Source: Treponema sp.
GTDB taxonomy: Bacteria > Spirochaetota > Spirochaetia > Treponematales > Breznakiellaceae
Assembly (NCBI GenBank): GCA_031279205.1
Contig: JAITIX010000052.1
Coordinates: forward strand, 1-34,789
DNA length: 34,789 bases
Reading direction: 5' to 3'
Shown: positions 1-8,480 of the stretch, one piece after another
Layout: each line of letters opens with the position of its first letter
Position numbering within the stretch: the first letter of the stretch is position 1
Notes under the pieces: generated by a model
What the model saw: the letters and a program-made list of their open reading frames with translations, nothing else
The model's database searches: none
Told to the model about the DNA's origin: nothing
Position numbers and translations under genes: made by a program

Positions 1-104
1 CGCATAACAGGACTGTTAGCGCTTCGCCGCCAGTAGGCGGCTCGGGGTTCCGGCTGGCTAGGTCATTGCGCTACGCTCCATTCCCACGCCAGCCTCCACC
101 CACA

Positions 105-156
105 TTTTTGCAGCCCTGGTCTTTGCTGCGCAAAGCCCTTATTCGGGCTGCAAAAA
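105..156. repeat. Long nested palindrome
   Basis: Two perfect 12-base arms (105-116 and 145-156) begin with TTTTTGCAGCCC and end with its complement. A second perfect hairpin sits inside the loop (121-126 with 130-135, loop TGC). It lies downstream of oppF, so it may end that transcript, but the T and A runs are inside the stem, so it is not a classical U-tailed terminator. The rest of 1-253 contains no convincing gene. Confidence 0.6.
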
Positions 157-253
157 CATCGCCAACAGCCGAAACGTTACGCGCAATGTGCCTAAAACGT
201 ATAAGGGGAATAGAAAATGGCTTAAGATAGCTATTATGAACGTACTGACCGTT

Positions 254-1228
254 TTAAATGTCGAGGCGCAAGCAGCGGGTGAAGTGTGGCGGCGCGTTGG
301 GTGGGGCAATGTTTACCAGCTTGCTGAGGGCGGTGGAGCAGGCGGGACAAAGCGATGGGCAGCGCGGGGCATAGCGGCAGAATAGGGTGGGCGTGCTGTC
401 AGAGGCATTGCCGGTGCTGTCTTCGCCAAGAATGGTGGTGGCAGCGGCAAGCAGAGCGCGGGTGTATGGGTGTGCCGGCGCGTTATACACAGCGTCAGCC
501 ACGCCGAGTTCCACGATTTGTCCGTGATACATCACGGCAATACGGTCGCAGAGGTAATAGATAACGTTGAGGTTGTGGGAAATGAAGAAGAGGGCGAGGC
601 CGAGCCGGTGATGCAGGTCCTGAAAGAGGTTGAGTATCTGCGCCCCAACTGATACGTCAAGGGCGCTGATGGCTTCATCGGCGATGATCAGTTTGGGCGA
701 CAGCATCAGGGCTGAGGCGATACAGACTCGCTGGCGCTGTCCGCCGGACAACTCACGGGGCGCGCGCGCCTTGTACGAGGGGTCAAGCCCCACGAGATTG
801 AGCGCCTCGTCAACGCGGTGGTTGCGTTCCCACTTATCGCCAAGCCGATGTATCTTCAGCGGCTCTTCAAGGATTTCGCCCACCCGCTTGATGGGATTGA
901 GTGATGCCAATGGGTCTTGAAACACCGCCTGTACCTTCCGCGCCAAGGTGAGCTGTCTACGTCGGTTCAAGCGATCAAAGCTGTTCCGTTGCGGCATACC
1001 ATCAATAGTGATAAGACCTTTGTAGTCGATAAGTCCCAGTATGCTTCGCCCCAGCGTGCTTTTACCACAGCCGGATTCGCCCACTAGCCCAAAGAGTTCG
1101 CCGGAACCCAGTTCAAGGTTCACGTTGTCAAGCACAGGTTTCACCTCTTTCCTGCCAAAGAGACCATAGGCGCGGCTTGTGTAAGCGTTAGAGACATTTT
1201 CGATGCTCAGTAACGGCGTATCAGCCAT
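254..1228 (-). CDS. oppF: Oligopeptide/dipeptide ABC transporter ATP-binding protein OppF
   Basis: This is the second ATPase of an oligopeptide importer; it powers peptide uptake at the inner face of the cytoplasmic membrane. Walker A (GESGCGKST) is at about residues 50-58, the Q-loop FQD near 104, the signature LSGGQ near 160 and Walker B near 181-185, followed by ALD and an ISH H-loop. The C-terminal Cys-containing tail (CRYAPRCP) is typical of Opp/Dpp ATPases. I place the start at the ATG at 1228 (MADTPLL), which overlaps the oppD stop by 8 bases; a start at 1249 would overlap more. Walker B continues DEA where the family normally has DEP. No opp permease or binding-protein gene is in the window. 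Confidence 0.9.
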   Translation of the reverse strand: MADTPLLSIENVSNAYTSRAYGLFGRKEVKPVLDNVNLELGSGELFGLVGESGCGKSTLGRSILGLIDYKGLITIDGMPQRNSFDRLNRRRQLTLARKVQAVFQDPLASLNPIKRVGEILEEPLKIHRLGDKWERNHRVDEALNLVGLDPSYKARAPRELSGGQRQRVCIASALMLSPKLIIADEAISALDVSVGAQILNLFQDLHHRLGLALFFISHNLNVIYYLCDRIAVMYHGQIVELGVADAVYNAPAHPYTRALLAAATTILGEDSTGNASDSTPTLFCRYAPRCPSLCPACSTALSKLVNIAPPNAPPHFTRCLRLDI

Positions 1229-2231
1229 GACGCGCTCCAGCGTGAACACAGTGAACGCGGTGATGGGCGTTGAGCATTGTTGGTTTGGGGAAATGGGTTA
1301 AGCAGGTTTCCACAGCCGCGTAACAGCGGGGAGCAAAGGGGCAGCCGTCGCGTATGCCGCCCAGTTCCTCAAGGGAGGGAACCTTACCCGGAATGTTTAC
1401 CAGCGCCATGCCTTTACGACTGCGATCAGGGATTGAACCGATGAGTCCTCGCGTGTATTCATGCACAGGCGCGGTGAAAAGGTCGCTGGCAGCGCCTTCT
1501 TCCACGATTTTGCCTGCGTACATGACCAGCATACGGTCGCAGACACGACTCAACAGGGCCAGATCGTGTGAGATGAAGAGGATCGCCACGCCACGCTCGC
1601 GGTTTATGCGCCGTAGGAGCCGTAGTATCTGCGCCTGAATGGTAACGTCGAGTGCGGTGCTTGGTTCGTCGGCGATGAGCAAACGTGGCCCGCATACGAT
1701 GGCGAGTGCGATCATCACCCGCTGGCGCATACCTCCGGAAAGCTGGTGAGGGTACATGGCGGCCAGCCTCACCGGGTCGGGCAGTCCCACCTGCCGCATG
1801 ATGTCCAGTGTTTTTTGCCTGACGAGGGCGCGGTCGGTTTCGCCGTGCAGTTCAAGGCTCTCTGCGATCTGCCGTCCTACTCTGAGCAGGGGATTTAGTG
1901 ATGTCATGGGTTCCTGAAAGATCATAGATATATCCTTGCCGCGCCGCGCAGTCAGTTCGTGGGGCGGCAACGCGCCTAAGTCAACGCCGTCGAACACGAT
2001 GGAGCCACCCACGCGGCCGACGCCTTCTGGCAGAAGCGCGGGTATGGAGAGCGCGGTGAGGGTCTTGCCGCAGCCAGATTCGCCCGCGATGCCAACAATT
2101 TCGCCGGCGCGTATCGTGAAGCTGATGTCATCGACCGCGAGGAGTGGCTTGCCGGTATCAGACACCACACGTCCGGCACCACCGCCAACGCTAATCGACA
2201 GCCGCTCAACCTGTAACAGATTTGCCGCCAT
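1221..2231 (-). CDS. oppD: Oligopeptide/dipeptide ABC transporter ATP-binding protein OppD
   Basis: This is the first ATPase of the same importer. Walker A GESGCGKT is at about residue 54, followed by a [11 protein letters not shown]-loop region, the signature LSGGMRQR, Walker [13 protein letters not shown] and an FISHD H-loop. The C-terminal oligopeptide-transporter tail has the Cys pattern CPFAPRC. Length (336 aa) is normal. It lies 2 bases downstream of the CYTH gene and overlaps oppF, so the three genes are probably co-transcribed. The permeases OppB/OppC and the binding protein are not adjacent, so these ATPases may serve membrane components encoded elsewhere. Confidence 0.92.
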   Translation of the reverse strand: MAANLLQVERLSISVGGGAGRVVSDTGKPLLAVDDISFTIRAGEIVGIAGESGCGKTLTALSIPALLPEGVGRVGGSIVFDGVDLGALPPHELTARRGKDISMIFQEPMTSLNPLLRVGRQIAESLELHGETDRALVRQKTLDIMRQVGLPDPVRLAAMYPHQLSGGMRQRVMIALAIVCGPRLLIADEPSTALDVTIQAQILRLLRRINRERGVAILFISHDLALLSRVCDRMLVMYAGKIVEEGAASDLFTAPVHEYTRGLIGSIPDRSRKGMALVNIPGKVPSLEELGGIRDGCPFAPRCYAAVETCLTHFPKPTMLNAHHRVHCVHAGARHG

Positions 2232-2233
2232 GT

Positions 2234-2830
2234 CTACTGTCCCAACAGTTCCGTGTAGTAACGGCTCTCAATGCGATTGCGGGCTATGCCCAGCAGATCA
2301 AGCAGGGCGAGGAGTCTTTCCTTTGCCATCGCCACGGTGTTTGGCGCGTCATTGTTTGCCAGTATCTCCAGCTCGATGAAGTAGCCAAGCCGCTCAACCA
2401 GGGCAAGCTCCACCGTGATGCCATCCTCAACGGCAAGCGTGCCATTGCCATACACCCAGGCCCAGCCGATCTTGTGTTTACGTTTTACGGGGGTAAGCCC
2501 CAGCACTGTCAGCAATTCCTCAAACACAGCACCAGCCGATACGGTGAACTCCCGCTCATGGTTTACCTCAATGCTATCCCGCACTTCCTTTACCTTATAG
2601 GTGATTCGCGTAGTTTGAACGCCGTTTCGTATATCCTCGCCATCCCCCACAAGCTCTCTCCGCACCCGCACGCCTGACACTGGCAGAGCAGTGGCCGGCG
2701 CTCCTGTGGCCGGAAACCAGTAGGCGTCCAGCTTGTCAAACATACCGGTAAAGTGGGCAATAGCGTCGATACGCTGTCTCAGGGATTCGGGCGCGTCAAC
2801 CCATGCCTTAACCTCGATCTCAATAGCCAT
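2234..2830 (-). CDS. CYTH-domain protein (class IV adenylate cyclase / thiamine-triphosphatase-like)
   Basis: CYTH enzymes form an eight-stranded tunnel that binds triphosphates with metal ions. The hallmark ExExK motif is at the N terminus (EIEVK, residues 4-8). Later conserved positions are also visible: VRVRRE, the basic TYKVKE strand, HEREFTV, the Lys/Arg-rich KRKHKIGW segment and acidic strands ending in YFIELEI. The length of 198 aa suits the CyaB-like branch, whose members are cAMP cyclases or inorganic/thiamine triphosphatases; the sequence does not say which. It is the first gene of an apparent operon with oppD and oppF. Confidence 0.8.
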   Translation of the reverse strand: MAIEIEVKAWVDAPESLRQRIDAIAHFTGMFDKLDAYWFPATGAPATALPVSGVRVRRELVGDGEDIRNGVQTTRITYKVKEVRDSIEVNHEREFTVSAGAVFEELLTVLGLTPVKRKHKIGWAWVYGNGTLAVEDGITVELALVERLGYFIELEILANNDAPNTVAMAKERLLALLDLLGIARNRIESRYYTELLGQ

Positions 2831-2944
2831 GAGTGCATACTAGCATACTTCCCAGCCTTTGTTTATCAGCTGTGAACCACAGGCTTGAAAGGGCTGCTCA
2901 CGTGTTTAAATTTCACCAAGCCCATTTCCGATACTAAACAAAGT

Positions 2945-3679
2945 ATGAATGTGCGATATGGTCTTCTCTACCTTCTTCTTTTCGCATTAAGCTTCGCCTG
3001 TTTCGGACAGAATCAGACCCACGTGGTTAGACAGGGCGAGACAATCACGTCGATAGCCCGTTCTTATGGGGTTGATGCCAATAGACTGATGAGCGTGAAT
3101 AACATCACTGATCCTCAGCGCCTTCAGGTTGGCAAGCAACTAGTCATACCAAGTGTTGCAAGCATTGAGCATCGCGCGGTTCGCGGCGAGACCCTCTACG
3201 GCATTGCCCGTCAGTACGGGATCGATATTAAAACGCTGAGAAGCGTGAATAACCTGTCAGAAACGTATGTACTCAAAGCGGGCGATGTACTCCGCATCCC
3301 CCACGAAGGCGCGACAGTATCCAGTACATCCCTCTGGCCTATAGCGGCGAAAGAGGTGGCATACCGAAACGGGAATCTAGGCGGCGTGATCCTGATAGGG
3401 GAGCCTTCCGAAGTAGTGAAAAGCATCACCACAGGAACCGTAATATCAGCGGGACCTTATCACGGATTTGGGCAGGTCGTGGTTGTTAAAACAGCAGGGG
3501 GCTATTCTTACGTGTACGGCGGGTGCGATAGCTTGTTGGTGAAAACCGGCGATACAGTGCGCCATGGAACAGAGCTGGGGCGGCTGGGCGTAGACGCGAC
3601 GAGTGGAAAGCCGCAGCTTTCTCTCATGGTTTTCCTGCGTAATAATCCGGTTGATCCAGCCACAGCCCCGCGAGCCTAG
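2945..3679 (+). CDS. Exported protein with two LysM domains and a degenerate M23/LytM domain
   Basis: The start is set at the ATG at 2945 because it gives an immediate signal peptide (MNVRYGLLYLLLFALSFACFG); the longer TTG reading from 2885 adds an unlikely leader. Two LysM peptidoglycan-binding modules follow, at about residues 26-70 and 74-119, each starting with the (R)GET pattern and ending IP. The C-terminal ~100 residues look like an M23/LytM beta-barrel, but the zinc ligands (HxxxD and HxH) are missing: the HxH position reads YVYGG. This suggests an EnvC/NlpD-like activator or structural role rather than an active endopeptidase. An atypical spirochaetal lipobox ending at Cys19 is possible. 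ksgA follows at once. Confidence 0.82.
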   Translation: MNVRYGLLYLLLFALSFACFGQNQTHVVRQGETITSIARSYGVDANRLMSVNNITDPQRLQVGKQLVIPSVASIEHRAVRGETLYGIARQYGIDIKTLRSVNNLSETYVLKAGDVLRIPHEGATVSSTSLWPIAAKEVAYRNGNLGGVILIGEPSEVVKSITTGTVISAGPYHGFGQVVVVKTAGGYSYVYGGCDSLLVKTGDTVRHGTELGRLGVDATSGKPQLSLMVFLRNNPVDPATAPRA

Positions 3680-3695
3680 CCCGCCCAACAAATCA

Positions 3696-4547
3696 GTGTG
3701 TAACCCGATAAACTACGACTCTCCAAGCGCGCTTCGCGCTTTTCTTGACACGGAGGGCTTAGGGGCGCGTAAGCAGTTTGGGCAGAACTTCTTAATCAGG
3801 CGGGACATCCGCACACGCCTGATCGACGCCCTTGGGTTTGAGCGGGGCGACGCGGTCTGGGAGATTGGTCCCGGGCTTGGCGCCATGACTGCCTTGCTTC
3901 TTGAACGCGGCGCACAGGTTACCGCGTTTGAGATTGACCAGGGTTTCTGCCGCGTACTGCGCAACCTTTTCGATGAACGCCTCACGCTTATCGAAGGCGA
4001 CGCGCTCAGCGCCTGGCGCGATACAGACGCCGCGCCATACCTGCTCGGCAACCTTCCTTACAACATAGGCGCACGCCTCATCGCCGACTTCATTGAGCAG
4101 GGGCGCTTTTTTCAGCGCATGGTGGTAACCATACAGCGCGAAGTTGCCCAGCGTATGAGCGCCCATCCTCACACAAAGAACTACTCGTCGTTTTCGATAC
4201 TCTGCGCCTCTGCCTACACTGTAACGCCGCTGATGGTGCTCAAAGGCGCATGTTTTTATCCTGCGCCTCATGTCGATTCGCAGGCGGTTCGCCTCGACCT
4301 TCGTCCTGACCGTCCCCGCTATCCTGCGCTGTTTTACCCGTTGATACGCGCCTTGTTTTCGTCGCGCCGGAAAACCGTCAAGCACAACCTTCGCGATTTC
4401 TTGGCGCAGCGTTCCGGCGATGCGGTGCGTCTTATGGACGTAGCCCTTGTTCACTGCAACATAGGCGCCGGCGCGCGTGCCGAGAATCTGTCGCTGGACG
4501 ATTTTACGGCGCTGGCGCTATGGCTGGCCGACGCGATGCAAGGCTGA
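3696..4547 (+). CDS. ksgA: 16S rRNA (adenine1518-N6/adenine1519-N6)-dimethyltransferase KsgA
   Basis: KsgA dimethylates two adjacent adenines near the 3' end of 16S rRNA in late 30S assembly. Visible motifs are KQFGQNFL near residue 26, the SAM-binding loop EIGPGLG near 56-62, the acidic FEID near 78-81, IEGDAL near 99, and the catalytic NLPYNI near 119-124. The C-terminal SRRKTVKHNL stretch is also typical. I prefer the GTG at 3696, which gives 283 aa, normal for KsgA. A longer ATG reading at 3603 would overlap the LysM gene. The gene starts 16 bases after the preceding stop. Confidence 0.94.
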   Translation: MCNPINYDSPSALRAFLDTEGLGARKQFGQNFLIRRDIRTRLIDALGFERGDAVWEIGPGLGAMTALLLERGAQVTAFEIDQGFCRVLRNLFDERLTLIEGDALSAWRDTDAAPYLLGNLPYNIGARLIADFIEQGRFFQRMVVTIQREVAQRMSAHPHTKNYSSFSILCASAYTVTPLMVLKGACFYPAPHVDSQAVRLDLRPDRPRYPALFYPLIRALFSSRRKTVKHNLRDFLAQRSGDAVRLMDVALVHCNIGAGARAENLSLDDFTALALWLADAMQG

Positions 4548-4681
4548 AAGCGCGGGGCCTAGGCTTAGAGACATGGGCGAGGGGCGCGGTGTCAGAGGCG
4601 TGGGTAGAGGCGCCCATCTCCGTGGAGCTGGAGGATGTACTGTCAGGGGTAAGTTGACAGCACTGTTTGAGGTATTCAAAC

Positions 4682-4865
4682 CGCTCGGATCAAAGTGTTT
4701 GATACGCTCGGATGAAGGTGTTTGATACGCGCGGCTCAAGGTGTGTGATACGCTCGGTTCAAAGTGTTGGATACGCTCGGATCTAGGTGTTTGATACGCT
4801 CGGATCAAGGTTTTTGATACGCTCGGATCAAAGTGTTTGATACGCTCGGATCAAGGTGTTTGATC
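4682..4865. repeat. Tandem array, eight copies of a 23-bp unit
   Basis: Eight consecutive units of 23 bp start with CGCTCGGATCAA and end with GTTTGATA, with one to four changes per copy. The last copy (4843-4865) overlaps the 3' coding end of comEC. Because 23 is not a multiple of three, the array is open in several minus-strand frames and reads as a 23-residue peptide repeat every three units. There are no spacers, so it is not CRISPR. Confidence 0.9.
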
Positions 4866-6259
4866 CGTCGGTGATATAAAAAGGCACAAAGCGCAACAAG
4901 GAGCGCGGACACGAGTAGAACTGGAAGCGGTGCGACGGGCAGGCCTGGGACGCGGGCTGCAAAGGTCGAAAGCGCGACGAGCGCGTTGTAGAGCAGGGAT
5001 AAGAGAGGCGCGACATTGCTCACCACGAGAAAAAGTATCGCCACGAGCATGAACGCCGTAGTGAGCGGGATCATGGCAAGGCTTGCAATGATACCGATGG
5101 GGCGTAGAACGCCGAAACAGGTGGACACGACAGTGGCGCTTGCGATAAACGCGCCCAAGGAGGCGGCAAGCGGCTTTGCCATAAGGTCGGGAAGCGAGCC
5201 GTGAATAAGCTCATAGAGGGGTTCGCCAATGAAGAGGATGCCGGCAAGTGCCAGATAGGACAGGATGAAAGACAGGGTATGAGCAGACTCCGGCTGGAGT
5301 ATGAGCTGTATCAGAAAACTCATGCCCAGGATCGACGCGCCCTGTTTAGGCAGGGAGGCAAGGAGCATAAGCGTTCTCAGCAGGTACATGATGGCGGCGC
5401 GATTCAGGGACGGCAGGTTTCCTACAAGGTATACATAAAGGAGAATGAGTGCAGAGCAGACAAGCGCAGACCGCCGCATCCCCAAGGGACGTCTCAGCAC
5501 AAAGGCAATGAGCGCGGTGATTATGCCAAGGTGCATACCGGACAGCGCCAGTATATGAGCGCAGCCCGCGTCCTGATACGCAGCGGCAAGCGAGGTAGCA
5601 AGCTCGTCCTTCACGCCCAGAAGCAAGGCGGCGGCAAGTCCGCCCCACTCAAAGCCACTGAACTGTTCTGTCAGCCGCGTGCGGACGCTCGTTCTTAGGC
5701 GTTCCAGAGCCGGTGCGTTCCGCACAACATGAACAGCGTACGCGCGAAACGTCTGCTTCCCCGCCCCGTCTTCAGCCGGCTGGAAGGTCCCTTCGACGTA
5801 TACCTCAGCGCCCCGACCAAAGCCTTTCACTCGCGGAATCGTTGTTGCTGGGAAAAACACCTGCACATTTCCTGACGCAGACGCGCTCAAGCCGTCAGAG
5901 CCAGACACCCGTTTGAGCGCGACAGAAGCCATGCCGCCGCCCTGGGTAAAACGGGGGTCATCGCGGAGTATTCCGCGCAGTCCCTTGATGTCTGTGCTTA
6001 TGGACAAGCCCAAGCGGGGTTTCACGCTCCCGGCAACATTAGCAGCAGCAAGCCCTATGCTCAGGCCGATTGCAAAGGCAATAATCAAGACCCTCACCAC
6101 GCGAAAGCTGTAGCGTAACCCAAGGTGTATAGGCATGTATGCAAGGGTCTGCATGAGGCTAACCACAACAACGCCGAAAGCCATGAGTGAAAACGTCATA
6201 CCGCTGTAATAAGCGAGTGCAGCGCCAAACGCGGCGCACAAAACCGGTGTCAATCCCAT
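4805..6259 (-). CDS. comEC: ComEC/Rec2 family DNA-uptake channel (no metallo-beta-lactamase domain)
   Basis: ComEC carries single-stranded DNA across the inner membrane during natural transformation. The N terminus has membrane segments and an OB-like soluble domain, followed by the competence domain with the family hallmark ALSGMHLGII and about eight further hydrophobic segments. At 484 aa it is the short form lacking the C-terminal beta-lactamase-like nuclease domain. The last ~20 residues are encoded by the 23-bp repeat array (HLDPSVSNTLIRAYQ), so the natural C terminus has probably been replaced or extended by repeat sequence. No other competence gene is nearby. Confidence 0.85.
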   Translation of the reverse strand: MGLTPVLCAAFGAALAYYSGMTFSLMAFGVVVVSLMQTLAYMPIHLGLRYSFRVVRVLIIAFAIGLSIGLAAANVAGSVKPRLGLSISTDIKGLRGILRDDPRFTQGGGMASVALKRVSGSDGLSASASGNVQVFFPATTIPRVKGFGRGAEVYVEGTFQPAEDGAGKQTFRAYAVHVVRNAPALERLRTSVRTRLTEQFSGFEWGGLAAALLLGVKDELATSLAAAYQDAGCAHILALSGMHLGIITALIAFVLRRPLGMRRSALVCSALILLYVYLVGNLPSLNRAAIMYLLRTLMLLASLPKQGASILGMSFLIQLILQPESAHTLSFILSYLALAGILFIGEPLYELIHGSLPDLMAKPLAASLGAFIASATVVSTCFGVLRPIGIIASLAMIPLTTAFMLVAILFLVVSNVAPLLSLLYNALVALSTFAARVPGLPVAPLPVLLVSALLVALCAFLYHRRIKHLDPSVSNTLIRAYQKP

Positions 6260-6294
6260 ACAAGGTATAAGGCGCTGATACCGTGAATTGCTTG

Positions 6295-7626
6295 TTAAAC
6301 GCAGCTCGCTATAGCGCTTTCCAGGGCTTCAAGCCGTGGATCAATGATGGCTATTGAGTCGGTTCTTTTCCGCAGGGCAAGGAGGTGTTCCGGCATCTTG
6401 ATGGTCTGACCCGTGATTTCCTTGATAAGTCCGCTCTCTATTGCTGGATGTCCCGTAGCAAGTACCACGATATGCGCCTCACAGCTTGAGAGGTTGCGCT
6501 CCTCGATCATGCGTTCAGCAGCGGCAAAGCCAACCGCTGCATGAGGATCAAGCAAGACGCCGTATTTCTTCCAGACCTTCCCAATGGTATCAACAGTCGT
6601 CTTGTCATCAATTGACGCGGGGAACACCATGTTTCGCATAACCGCAGGCGCTTCCGCATAGAACGAGGATAGTCGCTCATAGTTTGAAGGCACAGCAACG
6701 TCCAGACCCGGGGAAATCGTGGCTACCGGCTGCTTGGGCTTGAATGGCTTGCCCTGGATAAAGTCGCCGACGGAGTTATTAGCGTTCATTGCCGCGATAA
6801 AACCACCTACTGGTAACCCAAACTTCCATGCGTACAGTCCCGCGATGAGGTTTCCGAAGTTACCGGAAGGCACGCTGAATATCAGGCCGCCCGGTAACTG
6901 CTTCTTCAGCTTGAGAAAGGCGTAGATATAATAGAAGGATTGTGGCAGAAGCCGTCCCGGGTTACGGGCGTTGGCAGTGGTGATGTGGTAACGTTCGGCG
7001 AAAGAGGTATCGTAGATGCACTCCGTGATGAGCCGCTGGCAGTCGTCAAAGGTGCCGCGTATTTGAATGGGGAGGATGTTCCCGCCATTAGGCAGAAAGG
7101 TAGACAGATCAAGTCCACGAATGGGTCCTGATGGGTAGAGCAGGCAGCAGACGATGTTCAGCCGTCTGGCAAACGCACGGGCAATGCTCACGCCCGTGTC
7201 GTCCCGCACGGCTGATAGAATCATGCTATGCCCGTTGTTCTTGAGGAATTCCTCCATAGCTGCCGCGAGGAAACCAGTACCAAAGTCCTTAAAGAGGCCG
7301 GTTGGTCCGTTGTATAGCTTGAGGAGAGAGAAACGCTCGTCGAGTTGCACGAGTTCAGGCTCAAAGCTGAAGGCGCTTTGGGCAAGCAGTGTTGCGGAAA
7401 CTGGATTAAGGTCTCCCTGCAAGAGTACCGGTGTAAGGGTCTCAACGAGTTCCGGGTACGTTGTGCTGGCATCCATGTACAAAAAGAACTGCCGCATATC
7501 CATCACCTCGCTTGGAACGTACAAGCCGCCCTCCGGCGGCAGGCACTGGAGAACCGCGTCTTTGAAAGAGACCAGAGGCGCGGCAGAGTCGGGAGAAGAA
7601 GATGGCACGGTAGATTTAAATTGCAT
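6295..7626 (-). CDS. thrC: Threonine synthase
   Basis: This PLP enzyme converts O-phosphohomoserine to threonine and phosphate, the last step of threonine synthesis. The PLP lysine is in GPTGLFKDFGTGF (about Lys113). The N-terminal motif around PEGGLYVP is typical, as are the phosphate-binding and central segments SVPSGNFGNLIAGLYA and NANNSVGDF. Length (443 aa) matches the bacterial type with an N-terminal extension. The start ATG at 7626 lies 16 bases downstream of the stop of the lipoprotein gene, so the two may be co-transcribed. Confidence 0.92.
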   Translation of the reverse strand: MQFKSTVPSSSPDSAAPLVSFKDAVLQCLPPEGGLYVPSEVMDMRQFFLYMDASTTYPELVETLTPVLLQGDLNPVSATLLAQSAFSFEPELVQLDERFSLLKLYNGPTGLFKDFGTGFLAAAMEEFLKNNGHSMILSAVRDDTGVSIARAFARRLNIVCCLLYPSGPIRGLDLSTFLPNGGNILPIQIRGTFDDCQRLITECIYDTSFAERYHITTANARNPGRLLPQSFYYIYAFLKLKKQLPGGLIFSVPSGNFGNLIAGLYAWKFGLPVGGFIAAMNANNSVGDFIQGKPFKPKQPVATISPGLDVAVPSNYERLSSFYAEAPAVMRNMVFPASIDDKTTVDTIGKVWKKYGVLLDPHAAVGFAAAERMIEERNLSSCEAHIVVLATGHPAIESGLIKEITGQTIKMPEHLLALRKRTDSIAIIDPRLEALESAIASCV

Positions 7627-7641
7627 GATGAATCGTCCTTA

Positions 7642-8265
7642 CTAGAACCTTGCCTTGGGTTGTTGGATAAGCTTCTTGATTTCGTGCTGTCCCGCCCACC
7701 AACGGGCTGTGGTTTCGATATTGGTAAGCTCCGCACTGACTGAGTAATATCTGCTGGTAACGTTATCCACCTTTCTGACAATGGAGTCCACCGTACCGGT
7801 CAGCATGAAGATCGCGGCGGTTTCATTACCGAGGGATGGCGCTGTATCGTCGCTGGCATTGGCGAGCTGGTCTTGGCGCTCTGCTCGCAGTTCCTGCCGT
7901 GTTTCTCCCCCTGCCACAAACTCAAGCCTGCCGCTGTTTATCAGCGCGATCTCCATGTTCTTGGAAATGAGTCCTGTATTGATATGCTCACCGCTCTTGT
8001 TACTGAAACGGCCAACGATGATGGTAGGCAGTGCGCCGTTGTGTTCAACGGCGTACTGATCGATGAACGGCGCGACGCGGGGGTTCTTCAGACAATCGGC
8101 GACAAGGCTCTCGCAAGCCCGCCGCACATCAGTGTCATCCCACTCACCGCTTAGATCGACCTGTGTATCCGCGTCAACGCGGTTCACTCTGGGACTTGAA
8201 CTGCATGCGCTTAACACAACGAATGTTATAACACCACAGACTAGGTTTAACACCTGCTTTCTCAT
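7642..8265 (-). CDS. LpoB-like penicillin-binding-protein activator lipoprotein
   Basis: The start is the ATG at 8265, preceded by an AGGAGAG ribosome site; a longer reading from 8349 lacks support. Residues 1-20 are a lipoprotein signal ending in the lipobox LSAC, so Cys21 would be lipidated. The rest fits the LpoB/FlgT-like fold: a segment with LSGEWDDTDV, then PTIIVGRFSNKSGEHINTG, then a central strand with LTGTVDSIVRK. In enterobacteria LpoB activates PBP1b from the outer membrane; related spirochaete proteins are uncharacterised. I am fairly sure of the family and not of the partner. Confidence 0.75.
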   Translation of the reverse strand: MRKQVLNLVCGVITFVVLSACSSSPRVNRVDADTQVDLSGEWDDTDVRRACESLVADCLKNPRVAPFIDQYAVEHNGALPTIIVGRFSNKSGEHINTGLISKNMEIALINSGRLEFVAGGETRQELRAERQDQLANASDDTAPSLGNETAAIFMLTGTVDSIVRKVDNVTSRYYSVSAELTNIETTARWWAGQHEIKKLIQQPKARF

Positions 8266-8321
8266 ATTCTCTCCTCTTAAAATTGAACTTGCCGGCACAC
8301 CGATAGTGGCGGCCAACAAGT

Positions 8322-8349
8322 CTAATATACGCGAAATAGCATGTTTCAA
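8322..8349 (-). promoter_or_regulatory. Possible promoter for the LpoB-like lipoprotein gene
   Basis: On the minus strand TTGAAA (plus 8344-8349) is followed after 16 bases by TATTAG (8322-8327), with an overlapping TATATT. This would put the start of transcription roughly 50 bases before the ATG at 8265. It is a pattern match only. Confidence 0.4.
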
Positions 8350-8415
8350 TAAAGAGGGTAAACATGAAACTTTCAGTTGCCTTATCTCTTTTATAGGTAA
8401 TAAAATAACTTTTAT

Positions 8416-8444
8416 TTGACTTTTACTAAGTCATAGATTACCCT
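8416..8444 (+). promoter_or_regulatory. Possible promoter for the glycoside hydrolase gene
   Basis: TTGACT (8416-8421) is followed after 17 bases by TACCCT (8439-8444). The -35 is good and the -10 is weak (three of six). It lies about 37 bases before the start codon at 8481. Confidence 0.35.
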
Positions 8445-8480
8445 AGAGAAAATAATGGATAGAACATTCGTAAGGAGTAG

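Noticed and set aside
254-1228. OppF Walker B DEA instead of DEP as evidence of inactivity
   Set aside because: The catalytic Glu and all other motifs are present; a neighbouring Pro-to-Ala change is likely tolerated.
4518-4808. 96-aa minus-strand ORF with SERIKHF repeats
   Set aside because: It is made of the 23-bp array and lacks a start signal; the sense gene here is only the end of comEC.
4682-4865. CRISPR array
   Set aside because: Units abut directly, have no spacers and vary in sequence; the same holds for the other arrays.
5201-5698. 165-aa plus-strand ORF inside comEC
   Set aside because: Shadow of the minus-strand comEC frame, with no ribosome site or recognisable domain.
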